From contig NZ_OZ061315.1 in NCBI RefSeq assembly GCF_964063325.1, forward strand, positions 496,001 through 560,000: a stretch of DNA of 64,000 bases, written 5' to 3'. This DNA is from Hafnia alvei (GTDB lineage: Bacteria; Pseudomonadota; Gammaproteobacteria; Enterobacterales; Enterobacteriaceae). The notes below the pieces were generated by a model. The model searched no databases. It was given only the letters and a program-made list of their open reading frames with translations, and had not been told where the DNA came from. Both the position numbers and the translations under genes were made by a program. Numbering within the stretch: the first letter of the stretch is position 1; each line of letters opens with the position of its first letter. Of this stretch, positions 15,730-24,903 are shown in pieces.

Positions 15730-16707
15730 ATGAGCGAAACGGCAAGCTGGCAGCCAAGTGCCCCTATCGCCAATTTGTTGAAGCGCGCGACAATCGTGTC
15801 CACCATTCGCCGATTTTTCTCGGACCGCGGTGTTCTTGAAGTCGACACGCCTGCGATGAGTCAGGCCACGGTAACGGACATTCATCTTGTGCCATTCCAA
15901 ACCCACTTTGTGGGCCCTGGTGCGGCGCAGGGCATGACGCTATACATGATGACCAGCCCGGAATACCACATGAAGCGCCTGTTAGCTGCAGGCAGTGGTC
16001 CTATCTATCAGCTCGGAAAAAGCTTCCGCAATGAAGAGTCAGGTCGACATCATAATCCTGAATTCAGCATGCTGGAGTGGTATCGCCCACACTACGACAT
16101 GTACCGTTTAATGAATGAAGTCGACGATCTTCTGCAACAGGTATTGGAATGCGACAGCGCCGAAACGCTGTCCTATCAGCAGGCGTTTATTCGTCATTTG
16201 GATATGGATCCGCTTTCTGCCGATAAAGTACAGCTGCGTGAAGTTGCGGCGAAGCTCGATCTGAGCAACGTGGCCGATCAAGAAGAAGATCGCGATACGC
16301 TGCTACAGCTGCTGTTTACCTTTGGCGTGGAGCCGAATATTGGCCGTGATAAGCCAACGTTTGTGTATCATTTCCCTGCCTCGCAGGCTTCTTTAGCACA
16401 AATCAGCACCGAAGATCACCGTGTGGCAGAGCGTTTTGAGGTCTATTACAAAGGCATCGAACTGGCGAATGGTTTCCATGAGTTAACGGATGCACGCGAG
16501 CAGCGTATGCGCTTTGAACAAGATAACCGTAAACGCGCTGCAATGGGTTTGCCAGAGCATCCACTGGATGAGAATCTGCTGGCGGCACTAGAGCACGGTT
16601 TGCCGGATTGCTCGGGTGTCGCACTTGGCGTTGATCGATTGATTATGCTGGCGCTTAAAGCAGAACGGTTAAGTGAAGTGATTGCGTTTCCGGTGGATAG
16701 GGCGTAG
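15730..16707 (+). CDS. epmA: EF-P lysyltransferase EpmA (PoxA/GenX)
   Basis: Class II lysyl-tRNA synthetase paralogue lacking the anticodon-binding domain. It attaches (R)-beta-lysine to Lys34 of EF-P. Start MSETASWQPSAPIANLLKRA at 15730 gives 325 residues, the E. coli length. An in-frame ATG at 15655 is too far upstream for the family. Class II motifs are visible: motif 2 FRNEESGRHHNPEFSMLEW and motif 3 GVALGVDRLIML. It works with EpmB (8.7 kb) and efp (9.8 kb). Confidence 0.96.
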   Translation: MSETASWQPSAPIANLLKRATIVSTIRRFFSDRGVLEVDTPAMSQATVTDIHLVPFQTHFVGPGAAQGMTLYMMTSPEYHMKRLLAAGSGPIYQLGKSFRNEESGRHHNPEFSMLEWYRPHYDMYRLMNEVDDLLQQVLECDSAETLSYQQAFIRHLDMDPLSADKVQLREVAAKLDLSNVADQEEDRDTLLQLLFTFGVEPNIGRDKPTFVYHFPASQASLAQISTEDHRVAERFEVYYKGIELANGFHELTDAREQRMRFEQDNRKRAAMGLPEHPLDENLLAALEHGLPDCSGVALGVDRLIMLALKAERLSEVIAFPVDRA

Positions 16708-16719
16708 GTAATTTTGGCT

Positions 16720-17350
16720 CAAGCCACGCTGCCTTGCATTTAGAATCTTTTATGTGAGAGCGGTGAAAGGTTTCGTCCGCCCGTGAGCATTTGTGTTTCT
16801 ATGAAGCTGCTGGCGTAGGCGTCCGAGTGAGGCGGTTCAAGCAACGCCGCCTTGCATCTAGAATCTTTTATGTGAGAGCGGTGAAAAATTTCGTCCGCCC
16901 GTGAGCATTTGTGTTTCTATGAAACCGCTGGCGTAGGCGTCCGAGAAGAGGTTGCCAGCGCGCAACCTCTTCACTCTCGCGCTTTTTACCGAGTCGTTTG
17001 GCCGACCGGTCTCGGAGCGCACGTCCTGTGCGCCCTCAACCTGCCACCAGCATCCCTGCTGGCGGCTCTAAATCGCATTTTTTAAACATAAAAAAGACAA
17101 AGATTTTATTATCTCTTCTTTCTTATCTTTTAATCGTTTAAGTCTTGGTAGAGAGAGCCGCCGGTACAGGGATGTACCGGTGGAGTTTGGGGCGCCCGGG
17201 ATGGGCGATACCAAACCGGAGCGGAGATGGCGTCTCGGATAAAAAGCGCGAGGATTGAAGGGGCGCGCGCTGGCGCCCCTCATCGGTCGCCTACTACGCA
17301 GTTTGTATATGAATACAGCAGCGGATAGGCGAACGAAACCTTACACCGCC
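16720..17350. repeat. Composite palindromic repeat element, copy A
   Basis: This fills the 690-bp gap between epmA and mscM. The left part has two 118-bp direct units starting at 16720 and 16838 that share TTTCGTCCGCCCGTGAGCAT and GGCGTAGGCGTCCGAG. Next comes a hairpin-rich module (16946-17072) and an A/T-rich variable centre (about 17073-17139). An inverted-orientation hairpin module (about 17140-17255) follows. The right end (17284-17350) is an inverted, diverged copy of the left-hand unit. Hairpins include AAGAGGTTGC/GCAACCTCTT, GCGCAC/GTGCGC, a CCACCAGCA/TGCTGG stem and CCGGTACA/TGTACCGG. A second copy is at 54821-55405. No transposase is present. Confidence 0.85.
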
Positions 17351-17397
17351 ATTTCATACACGGCTGATGGAGTTTTTCACTGTGCAAGCCATAAAAA

Positions 17398-20300
17398 CTA
17401 TAGCCCCCCAGTCGTAAACGTCCTTCTTATACTTCCTCGCGCCTGCCGCAATGTATCGGTGCTCACTTGGAACGGTGGGAACGGCAGTTTCAGATCGTGC
17501 TGCTGGAAGCCAGCCAAGATCAACTGATGGATCTCGTGTCGCAGCGGCATACGATGCGCCATTTCAGCAGCGTAAATACGCAGCTCGAAAATCTGGATCC
17601 CTTGCTGTATATCCACCAGATATGCCTCTGGAGCGGGCGTTTCTAACACCAGCGAGCATTTGGATGCCGCTTCAAGCAGAACGTCTGTTACTTCTTGGCT
17701 GCTTGCTGTTGCCTCGGCAGGAACGGTAAGCACAACACGGGTGACGGCATCGCTTAACGACCAGTTGATAAATTGCTCAGTAATAAAGGCCTTGTTGGGC
17801 ACAATGATCTCTTTGCGGTCCCAGTCTGAAATCGTGGTTGCGCGCGTATTGATTTTGGTCACGGATCCGGTGAGATCGCGGATTGTCACGGTATCGCCGA
17901 TGCGGATCGGTTTTTCAAACAAGATGATCAGACCTGAGGCAAAGTTAGCAACGATCTCCTGTAAACCGAAGCCCAAACCGAGGGTCAGAGCGGCGACCAA
18001 CCATTGTAATTTCGCCCATTCAATACCCAACATTGAGAAGCCAATTAGACCGCCTATCAGCAACAACAGATATTTGGTGATGGTGGTAATGGCGTATCCG
18101 GTGCCTGGCGTTAAATCAAGGTGTTGCAGCAATCCAAGTTCCAGCAGCGCTGGCAGGTTTTTGACTAGCTGCACCGTGACGATCATGACTAATATCGCGA
18201 TCAGCACCGCGCCGAGCGTAATAGGCTGCAGGCTTTCAACTCCCTGCGATGAGCTGGTCACATCCCACAGACGAATGTTCTCTAAAAACGCAAAAGCTGA
18301 ATGTAATTCAGACCACAGCCAAATAAGCGATACCAGCGCAATCATGGTAAGAATCGAACGAACCAACCGAAGCGATTGAGCACTGATAGCGTCGAGATCG
18401 ACCACTGGCTCTTCAATGTCTTGACTCCCTTCGACGCTGTGCGGAGTTGAGTCTTCTTCACCCTTGGTTCGCTTCTCTAAGCGTTCTGCACGGCGCTGTT
18501 TGGCTCGCTCAAAGGCGATACGGCGGCGCTGAATCAACATCCAACGGCGGATGATGTAATACACCACTAACAAGATGAACCAGATGGCCACCGAGCTTTC
18601 TAGACGGGCTAATAAAATTTGCGCCGTATTGAAGTAGCCCAGCAGAGAAGCGAAAGCGGCTACCAGCGGTGCACACAGCAAAATCCACCACAGCGCATGG
18701 TTAATCAGATTTTCGCCGTCGCCCTGCTTGTTGAGGTAAAGCGGGATGCCTGCACGTTTCAGGCTGGTGGTTAGCAGGCTGAGCGCTACACAAAGCATGA
18801 TGAAACAGGCGCGCCCCAGCGATCCTGCAAACGCACGATCGTCTAGATTATCGAAGGTGACAAGCGCCATTAGCAGCGGCACGATCAGCCAAATCGACAT
18901 GAGGTAGTAACGCATCGCGCGCTTAACCGGTTGTTCTTCCCAACGGAAATGCGCAATGAACAGTCCGTTTGGATGGGCAAATGCGGCGCTGATCATAAAT
19001 GCCCACAGCACCGGTAGCGCAGCCGTTACGCCATCACCGATGGCAACGGCCATCGGGTAAGGCCATGCATTTTGTAATCCATAACCTAACGCCGCCCACA
19101 GCACCGGCAGCGGCAACGCCACGAGAATTGACCAGAACACCGTGCGCAGCGTGAGCGAAATATGGTCTTGGGTCACTTTACCGACCTTACTGCTGGCACG
19201 CTCCATAAAGGCCTGATAATGGCGGCGAGAATAAAAACTAAAGCCAACCAGTAACAGGGCACCAAACAGTGGTAACAGCGTTTCTTTCGTGGTTAGCATC
19301 ATGAGAAACGCTTGGCTAAGCTGAGAAAGCGTATCCAATGACAGCAGGCGGTTGAGGCTCTGTATAACGTCTAACGGTGCACTCACGCCTAGAGGATCGA
19401 CGTCTGCCGCCCAGAAAAGATAACGGTGGGTGGCGTCTTTAATCTCGGTCAGCGCATCAATAAGCTGGGTGTTGGCGACTTTGAGCTTGGTTAATTCTAG
19501 GATTTGCGAATCACAGCCGGAAAGCAGCGTGTTCAGTAGCTCGCGCTGTGTTTTAAGCTGCGGCTGTAACAAACGCTGCTGTGAAGCTGTTAAGGGCTTA
19601 CCATCGTTTTGTTTATAGTCGGCGGCCGGTTCAATTTTGTTGAGCAGGTTTTCAAAAGATAGACGTTGAACACGCAGTTTGGCCATATCCCCATCGAGCT
19701 GCTGCGGTTTAGGCATATCAGGCAAACGCGCAACCTGCGCACGTAGCGTTTCCCCCAACGCGGTGGAAACTCCTAGCCACTGGGCTTGTTCACGAATGGT
19801 GCTTAGAGCCTGACGCACCTGAATAGTTTGCGCCGCGGCGGTTCGCTGTTGATTGGCAATATCATCCATACGCGCCGCTTGCTCATTCAATGCGCGGGAT
19901 AGTTCCTGATTGATTTTTAGCTGTTCGGAAATTGATTTGGGTAAATCCCCGCTTTGTTCAACTAATTGTTGAGTTCGTTCTAAGGCCTGTTCGGCTTCAC
20001 GCTGACGTTGAATATTCAGCGAGTTACGCAAATCTTGTAACTGAAGATCGAGGCGCTCATGGCGTTTGCGCAGTACATCTGCCTGTAGACGCGCCAATTC
20101 CTGACGGTTATTAGCAGAAAGCTGTTCCAGCTCGAGTTCGTCGACCAACGCTTTACGTGCCGCGACCTCGGCCTGTAGCTGGTTTGATTGCGCCTGCGCT
20201 AACGGGGAGCTGGTGACAACCAGATTTTGCAGGCGGCGTTCGGCCTCCGTTAAGTCCTTGCGGGCGGTAGCCTGTTTGAGGGGAACCTGACTCAGCGAAT

Positions 20301-20715
20301 CACTGATAACACGCGAGCGGTCGAGTTCTTGCTGTAACTGACGTGAAACTTCCAGCAGCTGGCTGCTAATTTGCAGAATTTGTTGTTCTGCGTCGCTAGC
20401 AGGTATCGATGCCGCGGGCAGCGGTGGGGTGCTTTCATCGCTGAGCTGTTGGCGGAGTTCTCGCGTGAGTTTGGGGAAATCGCTGATGGATTTCTGATAT
20501 TGCTGAGTACGTTGAGCAGACGCTTTACTCTCATTAAGCCAGTTAATTGCGCTCTGAAGCGCCTCAACCAGTTCAGCCTGATTGGGGGTATTTTTATTGG
20601 ATTCGGCTTGTTTGAGTTCTTGGGCGAGCTGTTGCTCATTCAGTGCGGCGTTCGCACTAAGTGGAAGGGATAACATCAGTAACCCGGTTATCAACAATTT
20701 GGTAATCAGGCGCAT
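17398..20715 (-). CDS. mscM: Miniconductance mechanosensitive channel MscM (YjeP)
   Basis: Large MscS-superfamily channel of 1105 residues that releases solutes on hypoosmotic shock. A signal peptide (MRLITKLLITGLLMLSLPLSANA) leads to a long Gln-rich, coiled-coil periplasmic domain (about 25-470). About 11 transmembrane helices follow, then the MscS pore and beta domain (WAKLQWLVAALTLGLGFGLQEIVANFASG and IRIGDTVTIRDLTGSVTKI). It is downstream of psd on the same strand, as in E. coli, where the two are cotranscribed. Here an ERIC element separates them. Confidence 0.95.
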   Translation of the reverse strand: MRLITKLLITGLLMLSLPLSANAALNEQQLAQELKQAESNKNTPNQAELVEALQSAINWLNESKASAQRTQQYQKSISDFPKLTRELRQQLSDESTPPLPAASIPASDAEQQILQISSQLLEVSRQLQQELDRSRVISDSLSQVPLKQATARKDLTEAERRLQNLVVTSSPLAQAQSNQLQAEVAARKALVDELELEQLSANNRQELARLQADVLRKRHERLDLQLQDLRNSLNIQRQREAEQALERTQQLVEQSGDLPKSISEQLKINQELSRALNEQAARMDDIANQQRTAAAQTIQVRQALSTIREQAQWLGVSTALGETLRAQVARLPDMPKPQQLDGDMAKLRVQRLSFENLLNKIEPAADYKQNDGKPLTASQQRLLQPQLKTQRELLNTLLSGCDSQILELTKLKVANTQLIDALTEIKDATHRYLFWAADVDPLGVSAPLDVIQSLNRLLSLDTLSQLSQAFLMMLTTKETLLPLFGALLLVGFSFYSRRHYQAFMERASSKVGKVTQDHISLTLRTVFWSILVALPLPVLWAALGYGLQNAWPYPMAVAIGDGVTAALPVLWAFMISAAFAHPNGLFIAHFRWEEQPVKRAMRYYLMSIWLIVPLLMALVTFDNLDDRAFAGSLGRACFIMLCVALSLLTTSLKRAGIPLYLNKQGDGENLINHALWWILLCAPLVAAFASLLGYFNTAQILLARLESSVAIWFILLVVYYIIRRWMLIQRRRIAFERAKQRRAERLEKRTKGEEDSTPHSVEGSQDIEEPVVDLDAISAQSLRLVRSILTMIALVSLIWLWSELHSAFAFLENIRLWDVTSSSQGVESLQPITLGAVLIAILVMIVTVQLVKNLPALLELGLLQHLDLTPGTGYAITTITKYLLLLIGGLIGFSMLGIEWAKLQWLVAALTLGLGFGLQEIVANFASGLIILFEKPIRIGDTVTIRDLTGSVTKINTRATTISDWDRKEIIVPNKAFITEQFINWSLSDAVTRVVLTVPAEATASSQEVTDVLLEAASKCSLVLETPAPEAYLVDIQQGIQIFELRIYAAEMAHRMPLRHEIHQLILAGFQQHDLKLPFPPFQVSTDTLRQARGSIRRTFTTGGL

Positions 20716-20758
20716 AACTCTTCCTTTCTTTTTACGAACGTTTCTCGGATTAATTCTT

Positions 20759-20885
20759 TATACCCGTCATACTTCAAGTGGCATCTTTGTTGGCCTTCCT
20801 CGCTCACCCCAGTCATTTACTTATGTAAACGCCTAGGGATTCACTGCGTCGCCGCCTCAATGCGACTTGAATTATTTTGGGTATA
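20759..20885. repeat. ERIC (IRU) element, 127 bp
   Basis: Intergenic imperfect palindrome with ends TATACCCGTCATACTTCAAG and CTTGAATTATTTTGGGTATA. The core CCTCGCTCACCCCAGTCA...AGGGATTCACT matches the enterobacterial repetitive intergenic consensus. Its length is exactly the canonical 127 bp. It lies between psd and mscM and would be transcribed with them, so it could affect mscM mRNA stability. Confidence 0.93.
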
Positions 20886-20951
20886 TAAACTAAAGAATAA
20901 AGGCGGGAAAGATGGCAAGCCCACATCAATTGTGGCTTGCCACTACGCGTT

Positions 20952-21887
20952 TTACTCTGCGGCAGGTGTTTCGGTCTGCTCTATGGTGTCTTCTGCGATC
21001 ACGGTTTCTGCGGGTACCGCTGCACTAACGCCGTGAGCAAATTCAGCCCCCATGAGCGTTTTGGCTCCGCTGGCTAGCGTGGCGTTAAATTCGATGCGGT
21101 TGGCGGCAAACAGGTTGATAACCGTAGAGCCAAGTTTGAAGCGGCCCATTTCTTCGCCTTTTTTCAGCACTACCGCGCCTTCATTACCCGCAGTTGGGTA
21201 AGTCCAACGCTGAATAATACCTTCGCGAGTTACGTTCACCGTTCCAGACCAAACGGTCTCGATGCTGCCGACAATCGTTGCACCGACTAAAATCTGCGCC
21301 ATTGGGCCGAAATCTGTATCAAAAATGCAAATTAGACGCTCGTTGCGTGCGAACAGATTAGGAACGTTAGCGGCAGTAAGCGGGTTTACCGAGAACAGAT
21401 CGCCAGGAACGTAGATCATTTCACGCAATACGCCGTTACAAGGCATATGAACGCGGTGGTAATCACGTGGCGACAGGTAGGTCGTGGCAACATGACCATC
21501 TTTGAATTCGTCGGCCAACAAATAGTTGCCAGCTAACAGGGCTTCTAGAGAGTAGTCATGGCCTTTGGCCTGCAAGATTTTACCTTGTTCGATTTTACCT
21601 AATTGGCTGATTGCGCCGTCGGCAGGTAAAACCAGTCCGTCGGCGTGATCGGCAACCGGACGCACGCCGCTGCGCAGTGGACGAACAAAGAATTCATTAA
21701 ACGTTTTGTAGTGCTCAGGGTTTGGATAGAGCGCTTCTTTCATATTTACTTTGTAATAGCCAACGAAAGCTTTGATAACCGCTTGGGTCAGCCAGCCAGC
21801 CTTTTTGTTCGCGCCCCAACCAGCAAGACGAGTCAGGCCTTGTTTAGGCAGTAAATATTGAAGTTTAATTTTAATGCTATCGAGCAC
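20952..21887 (-). CDS. psd: Phosphatidylserine decarboxylase proenzyme
   Basis: Makes phosphatidylethanolamine from phosphatidylserine at the inner membrane. The proenzyme self-cleaves to a pyruvoyl enzyme at the LGST motif. With the GTG at 21887 (AGAGG 5-6 bp upstream; VLDSIKIKLQYLLPKQ aligned to the family) the protein has 311 residues. The triad then falls at Asp90, His147 and Ser254, exactly as in E. coli, which supports this start over the ATG at 21902. The tail after the motif is Glu/Ala/Thr-rich and variable. mscM lies downstream. Confidence 0.95.
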   Translation of the reverse strand: MLDSIKIKLQYLLPKQGLTRLAGWGANKKAGWLTQAVIKAFVGYYKVNMKEALYPNPEHYKTFNEFFVRPLRSGVRPVADHADGLVLPADGAISQLGKIEQGKILQAKGHDYSLEALLAGNYLLADEFKDGHVATTYLSPRDYHRVHMPCNGVLREMIYVPGDLFSVNPLTAANVPNLFARNERLICIFDTDFGPMAQILVGATIVGSIETVWSGTVNVTREGIIQRWTYPTAGNEGAVVLKKGEEMGRFKLGSTVINLFAANRIEFNATLASGAKTLMGAEFAHGVSAAVPAETVIAEDTIEQTETPAAE

Positions 21888-22056
21888 GTTAGCCTCTTCC
21901 AATGGGTCAGTTTCCGAGGGACGCTGGAATAAAAATTTGCGCCGTCGGAATAAATTCTCAATAAATTGGTCTGCTTTTTAACACTTCGCATGCTGATTTT
22001 CCACCATCCAAGGAGTGGTGAATAACACGCCACTAAAGCAAAACCGTGATGCTTTT

Positions 22057-22075
22057 GCGGTGACCTAGGTCACAT
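22057..22075 (-). promoter_or_regulatory. Palindrome upstream of psd, CRP-like
   Basis: GTGACCTAGGTCAC (22060-22073) is a perfect 14-bp palindrome. Read as GGTGA-N6-TCACA it has one mismatch to the CRP consensus TGTGA-N6-TCACA. It lies about 175 bp before the psd start in the rsgA-psd gap. CRP control of psd is not something I can assert. Confidence 0.4.
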
Positions 22076-22124
22076 TGAGGCCGCACCAGATAGGCACGCC
22101 CGTTTATATTCTTAATATTTGAGG

Positions 22125-22157
22125 CCGCATCACGAGAGACACGCTAACGTGATGCGG
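22125..22157 (-). terminator. Hairpin after rsgA
   Basis: A perfect 10-bp stem CCGCATCACG / CGTGATGCGG with a 13-nt loop lies about 40 bp past the rsgA stop on the minus strand. It has no long T-run, so it could be a weak terminator or a 3' end stabiliser. Confidence 0.5.
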
Positions 22158-22196
22158 ACACAATTATTCTATAACTCAATCAATAATCAGAAAATT

Positions 22197-23234
22197 CTAA
22201 TCTTCGTTAAAGAAGTTTTTACGCGTTTTTACCTGCGACATACTTTCTAAAATGCGGTGATAGTTATCATAGCGCTCTTCGGCAATCTCGCCGTTTTCTG
22301 CGGCTTCACGCAGCGCGCAACCGGGATCGTTGTCGTGCTTACAGTCGCGGAATTTGCAGCTACCGAGGTATTTGCGGAATTCAATGAAGCCCAACGTAAC
22401 CTGTTCTGGATCGAGATGCCATAGGCCAAACTCGCGGATCCCTGGGGAGTCGATAATATCCCCGCCCTGTGGGAAGTGGTAAAGACGCGCCGCCGTGGTG
22501 GTGTGCTGGCCTAAACCTGAGTTATCAGAAACGGCGCCCACCAAGATAGGGTTGAGTTCTGGCAGTAAGGCATTCAGCAGGCTGGATTTCCCCACGCCGG
22601 ACTGGCCCGCAAAAATGCTGATGCGATCGGTGAGGGCATTCTGTAGTTCAGAGATACCTTCCTGCGTGTGGCTTGATACCATGAGTACGCGATAGCCAAT
22701 ATGGCGATAGATATCCATCGCTTCTTCGACAAATTTACGCCCTTCGTCATCAAGCAAATCGATTTTATTGAGCACAATCAATGGCTCAATTTCTAAGGTT
22801 TCACAGGCGACCAGATAACGATCGATAATATTCAGCGACAGTTCGGGCAAGATGGCCGACACAATGACGATTTGGTCGATGTTGGCGGCAATCGGTTTTA
22901 GACCGTCGTAGAAATCGGGGCGAGTTAGCATTGAGGTGCGTTTATGCACGGCTTCCACAATGCCTTTTACGCCCGACTGTGCGCCAGAACGCCACACCAC
23001 GCGATCGCCGGTAACCAGTGAACGAATGGTTCGACGGATATTACAGCGGTGCTGAGTGCCATCGGCGGCTTCAACGTCGGCATGTTTGCCGAAACGGCTG
23101 ACAACAATCCCTTCTTGTGGCTCGCCAAACAGGGAGTCATCCAGTTCTGGTCTATTATCAGTTTTGGTCAGGCGACGCTGATGGTTTGCCTGCACACGGC
23201 GTTGTTGGCCTTTCGATAGTTTGATCTTACTCAC
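22197..23234 (-). CDS. rsgA: Ribosome small subunit GTPase RsgA (YjeQ)
   Basis: Circularly permuted GTPase that checks late 30S maturation and is stimulated by the ribosome. The 345 residues start MSKIKLSKGQQRRVQANHQRR. An N-terminal OB fold is followed by G4 (VLNKIDLLD), then G1 (GQSGVGKSSLLNAL) and G3 (IIDSPGIREFG). A C-terminal zinc finger follows (CKFRDCKHDNDPGCA). It is divergent from orn. Confidence 0.97.
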   Translation of the reverse strand: MSKIKLSKGQQRRVQANHQRRLTKTDNRPELDDSLFGEPQEGIVVSRFGKHADVEAADGTQHRCNIRRTIRSLVTGDRVVWRSGAQSGVKGIVEAVHKRTSMLTRPDFYDGLKPIAANIDQIVIVSAILPELSLNIIDRYLVACETLEIEPLIVLNKIDLLDDEGRKFVEEAMDIYRHIGYRVLMVSSHTQEGISELQNALTDRISIFAGQSGVGKSSLLNALLPELNPILVGAVSDNSGLGQHTTTAARLYHFPQGGDIIDSPGIREFGLWHLDPEQVTLGFIEFRKYLGSCKFRDCKHDNDPGCALREAAENGEIAEERYDNYHRILESMSQVKTRKNFFNED

Positions 23235-23405
23235 TGCGCCTCACTCATTTGTTTGAACGAACTCGACGTTAGTTTGATGCAGCGCCACGTTCGGCGGGCA
23301 TGCAAACCCATATCAAAAACGAATCTGAAATTGACGACCATCGCTCGTTGTCGCCAAAAAGACTATGATACACGCTATTGATGAAGAAGAAGAGCCGAGG
23401 CCGCA

Positions 23406-23951
23406 ATGAGTGAAAGTGAAACAAATTTAATCTGGATCGATTTAGAAATGACGGGGCTTGATCCCGAAGTCGATCGCATCATTGAGATTGCGACGTTGGT
23501 GACCGATGCCAATTTGAATATTCTGGCAGAAGGGCCGGTGATTGCGGTACATCAATCGGATGAACAGCTGGCGCTGATGGATGAGTGGAACGTGCGCACG
23601 CATACCGGTAGTGGCCTGGTTGATCGCGTTAAAGCCAGCACTATTGATGACGCAACCGCCGCACAGAAAACCATTGAGTTTCTACAGCAGTGGGTGCCTG
23701 CGGGCGTTTCTCCGATCTGTGGTAACAGCGTAGGGCAAGATCGCCGTTTCCTGTTCAAGTATATGCCTGAGCTGGAACAGTATTTCCACTACCGCTATCT
23801 GGACGTGAGTACGCTGAAAGAATTGGCACGTCGCTGGAAGCCCGAGATTTTGCCAGGTTTCAAAAAGCAGGGGACGCATCAAGCGTTGGATGACATCCGC
23901 GAATCTGTGGCAGAGCTCGCCTATTACCGTGAAAACTTTATCAAGCTTTAA
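23406..23951 (+). CDS. orn: Oligoribonuclease
   Basis: Essential 3'-5' exoribonuclease that degrades 2-5-nt RNA, including pGpG and nanoRNAs, to mononucleotides. The DEDDh motifs are WIDLEMTGLDPE (Asp12, Glu14), a central GNSVGQDRRF segment and HQALDDIRES. At 181 residues it has the family length. GAGCCGAGGCCGCA precedes the ATG. The three tRNA-Gly genes follow, as in E. coli. Confidence 0.97.
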   Translation: MSESETNLIWIDLEMTGLDPEVDRIIEIATLVTDANLNILAEGPVIAVHQSDEQLALMDEWNVRTHTGSGLVDRVKASTIDDATAAQKTIEFLQQWVPAGVSPICGNSVGQDRRFLFKYMPELEQYFHYRYLDVSTLKELARRWKPEILPGFKKQGTHQALDDIRESVAELAYYRENFIKL

Positions 23952-24142
23952 ACGCTAGCACTTTGAAGCGCTAACGCGCCGCGATGAAGATTTTTAGCGG
24001 ATATTCATCGCGGTATTTACGCTGCGAACCACCGATATTTAACGCAATAGTTGTTTTTTATCCGGATGTTGTCGATAATTCGCGCTTGTTGCCGTTTTTA
24101 TCGGCAAACGAACGAAATTTAAAAAATTTTCTTGTTAGGGGC

Positions 24143-24170
24143 TTGCAGGGGAAAGAAATTCTCGTATAAT
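24143..24170 (+). promoter_or_regulatory. tRNA-Gly operon promoter
   Basis: TTGCAG (24143-24148) and a consensus TATAAT (24165-24170) are spaced by 16 bp. The downstream GCGCTCCCCG is a GC-rich discriminator, typical of stable-RNA promoters under stringent (ppGpp/DksA) control. The first tRNA starts 80 bp further on. Confidence 0.88.
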
Positions 24171-24250
24171 GCGCTCCCCGTACCGACACGGAATTACGAG
24201 TTCTTCGGATATCGTTTTAATCAGTGTTTGATACGAAATTGCACGACAAT

Positions 24251-24326
<76 letters not shown>

Positions 24327-24382
24327 AATTTAAAAGGTCGCTTAGGCGGCTGAAAGTAAAAAAGCAGTACCTATACCAAGTT

Positions 24383-24458
<76 letters not shown>

Positions 24459-24516
24459 ATTTCTAACGCCGTTATTACTGACCCAGTAGTAAGGTGTCGA
24501 TGCTAAAGCGTCAAAT

Positions 24517-24592
<76 letters not shown>

Positions 24593-24740
24593 ATTTTCTT
24601 CTTAAAATTCTTCTAAATTTAGTGATGCCTCATGTGGGCAGTTTCTCTATTTGTCATAATCAGTATGATTTTCATGAACAGAGTTATCCACAGGCTAGCC
24701 AGCATATCTTTCTCATACCTTCCTAGAACCAGCACAAGAC

Positions 24741-24780
24741 CATTAAATTAACTATTTGATTTAACTTAATTAATTTAATG
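24741..24780. other. A/T-rich inverted repeat between tRNA array and queG
   Basis: CATTAAATTAA (24741-24751) and TTAATTTAATG (24770-24780) form a perfect 11-bp stem in the otherwise featureless, A/T-rich 311-bp gap 24593-24903. It could be a weak bidirectional terminator for the tRNA operon and queG. I see no gene in the gap; a frame starting at 24778 runs into antisense queG and is not credible. Confidence 0.4.
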
Positions 24781-24903
24781 TTAAAAATGACATATGGATC
24801 ACTTGCACTTTGTCTTGCTGTTGAATCACAAACTAAATTTATTTTTATGCACAGGCAAAGGGCAACAAAATTTAACGCTGATAAACATGATATTCCCAGT
24901 GGG

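Noticed and set aside
17068..17283. 71-residue minus-strand ORF in repeat copy A, sharing RRHLRSGLVSPIPGAPNSTG with an ORF in copy B
   Set aside because: The shared peptide is only the translation of conserved hairpin DNA (CCGGTACA stem, GCGCCC stem). It lacks a ribosome-binding site, and the two frames diverge completely outside the hairpins.
24593..24903. Genomic-island remnant behind the tRNA array
   Set aside because: There is no integrase, no duplicated tRNA 3' end and no foreign ORF; only A/T richness was seen.
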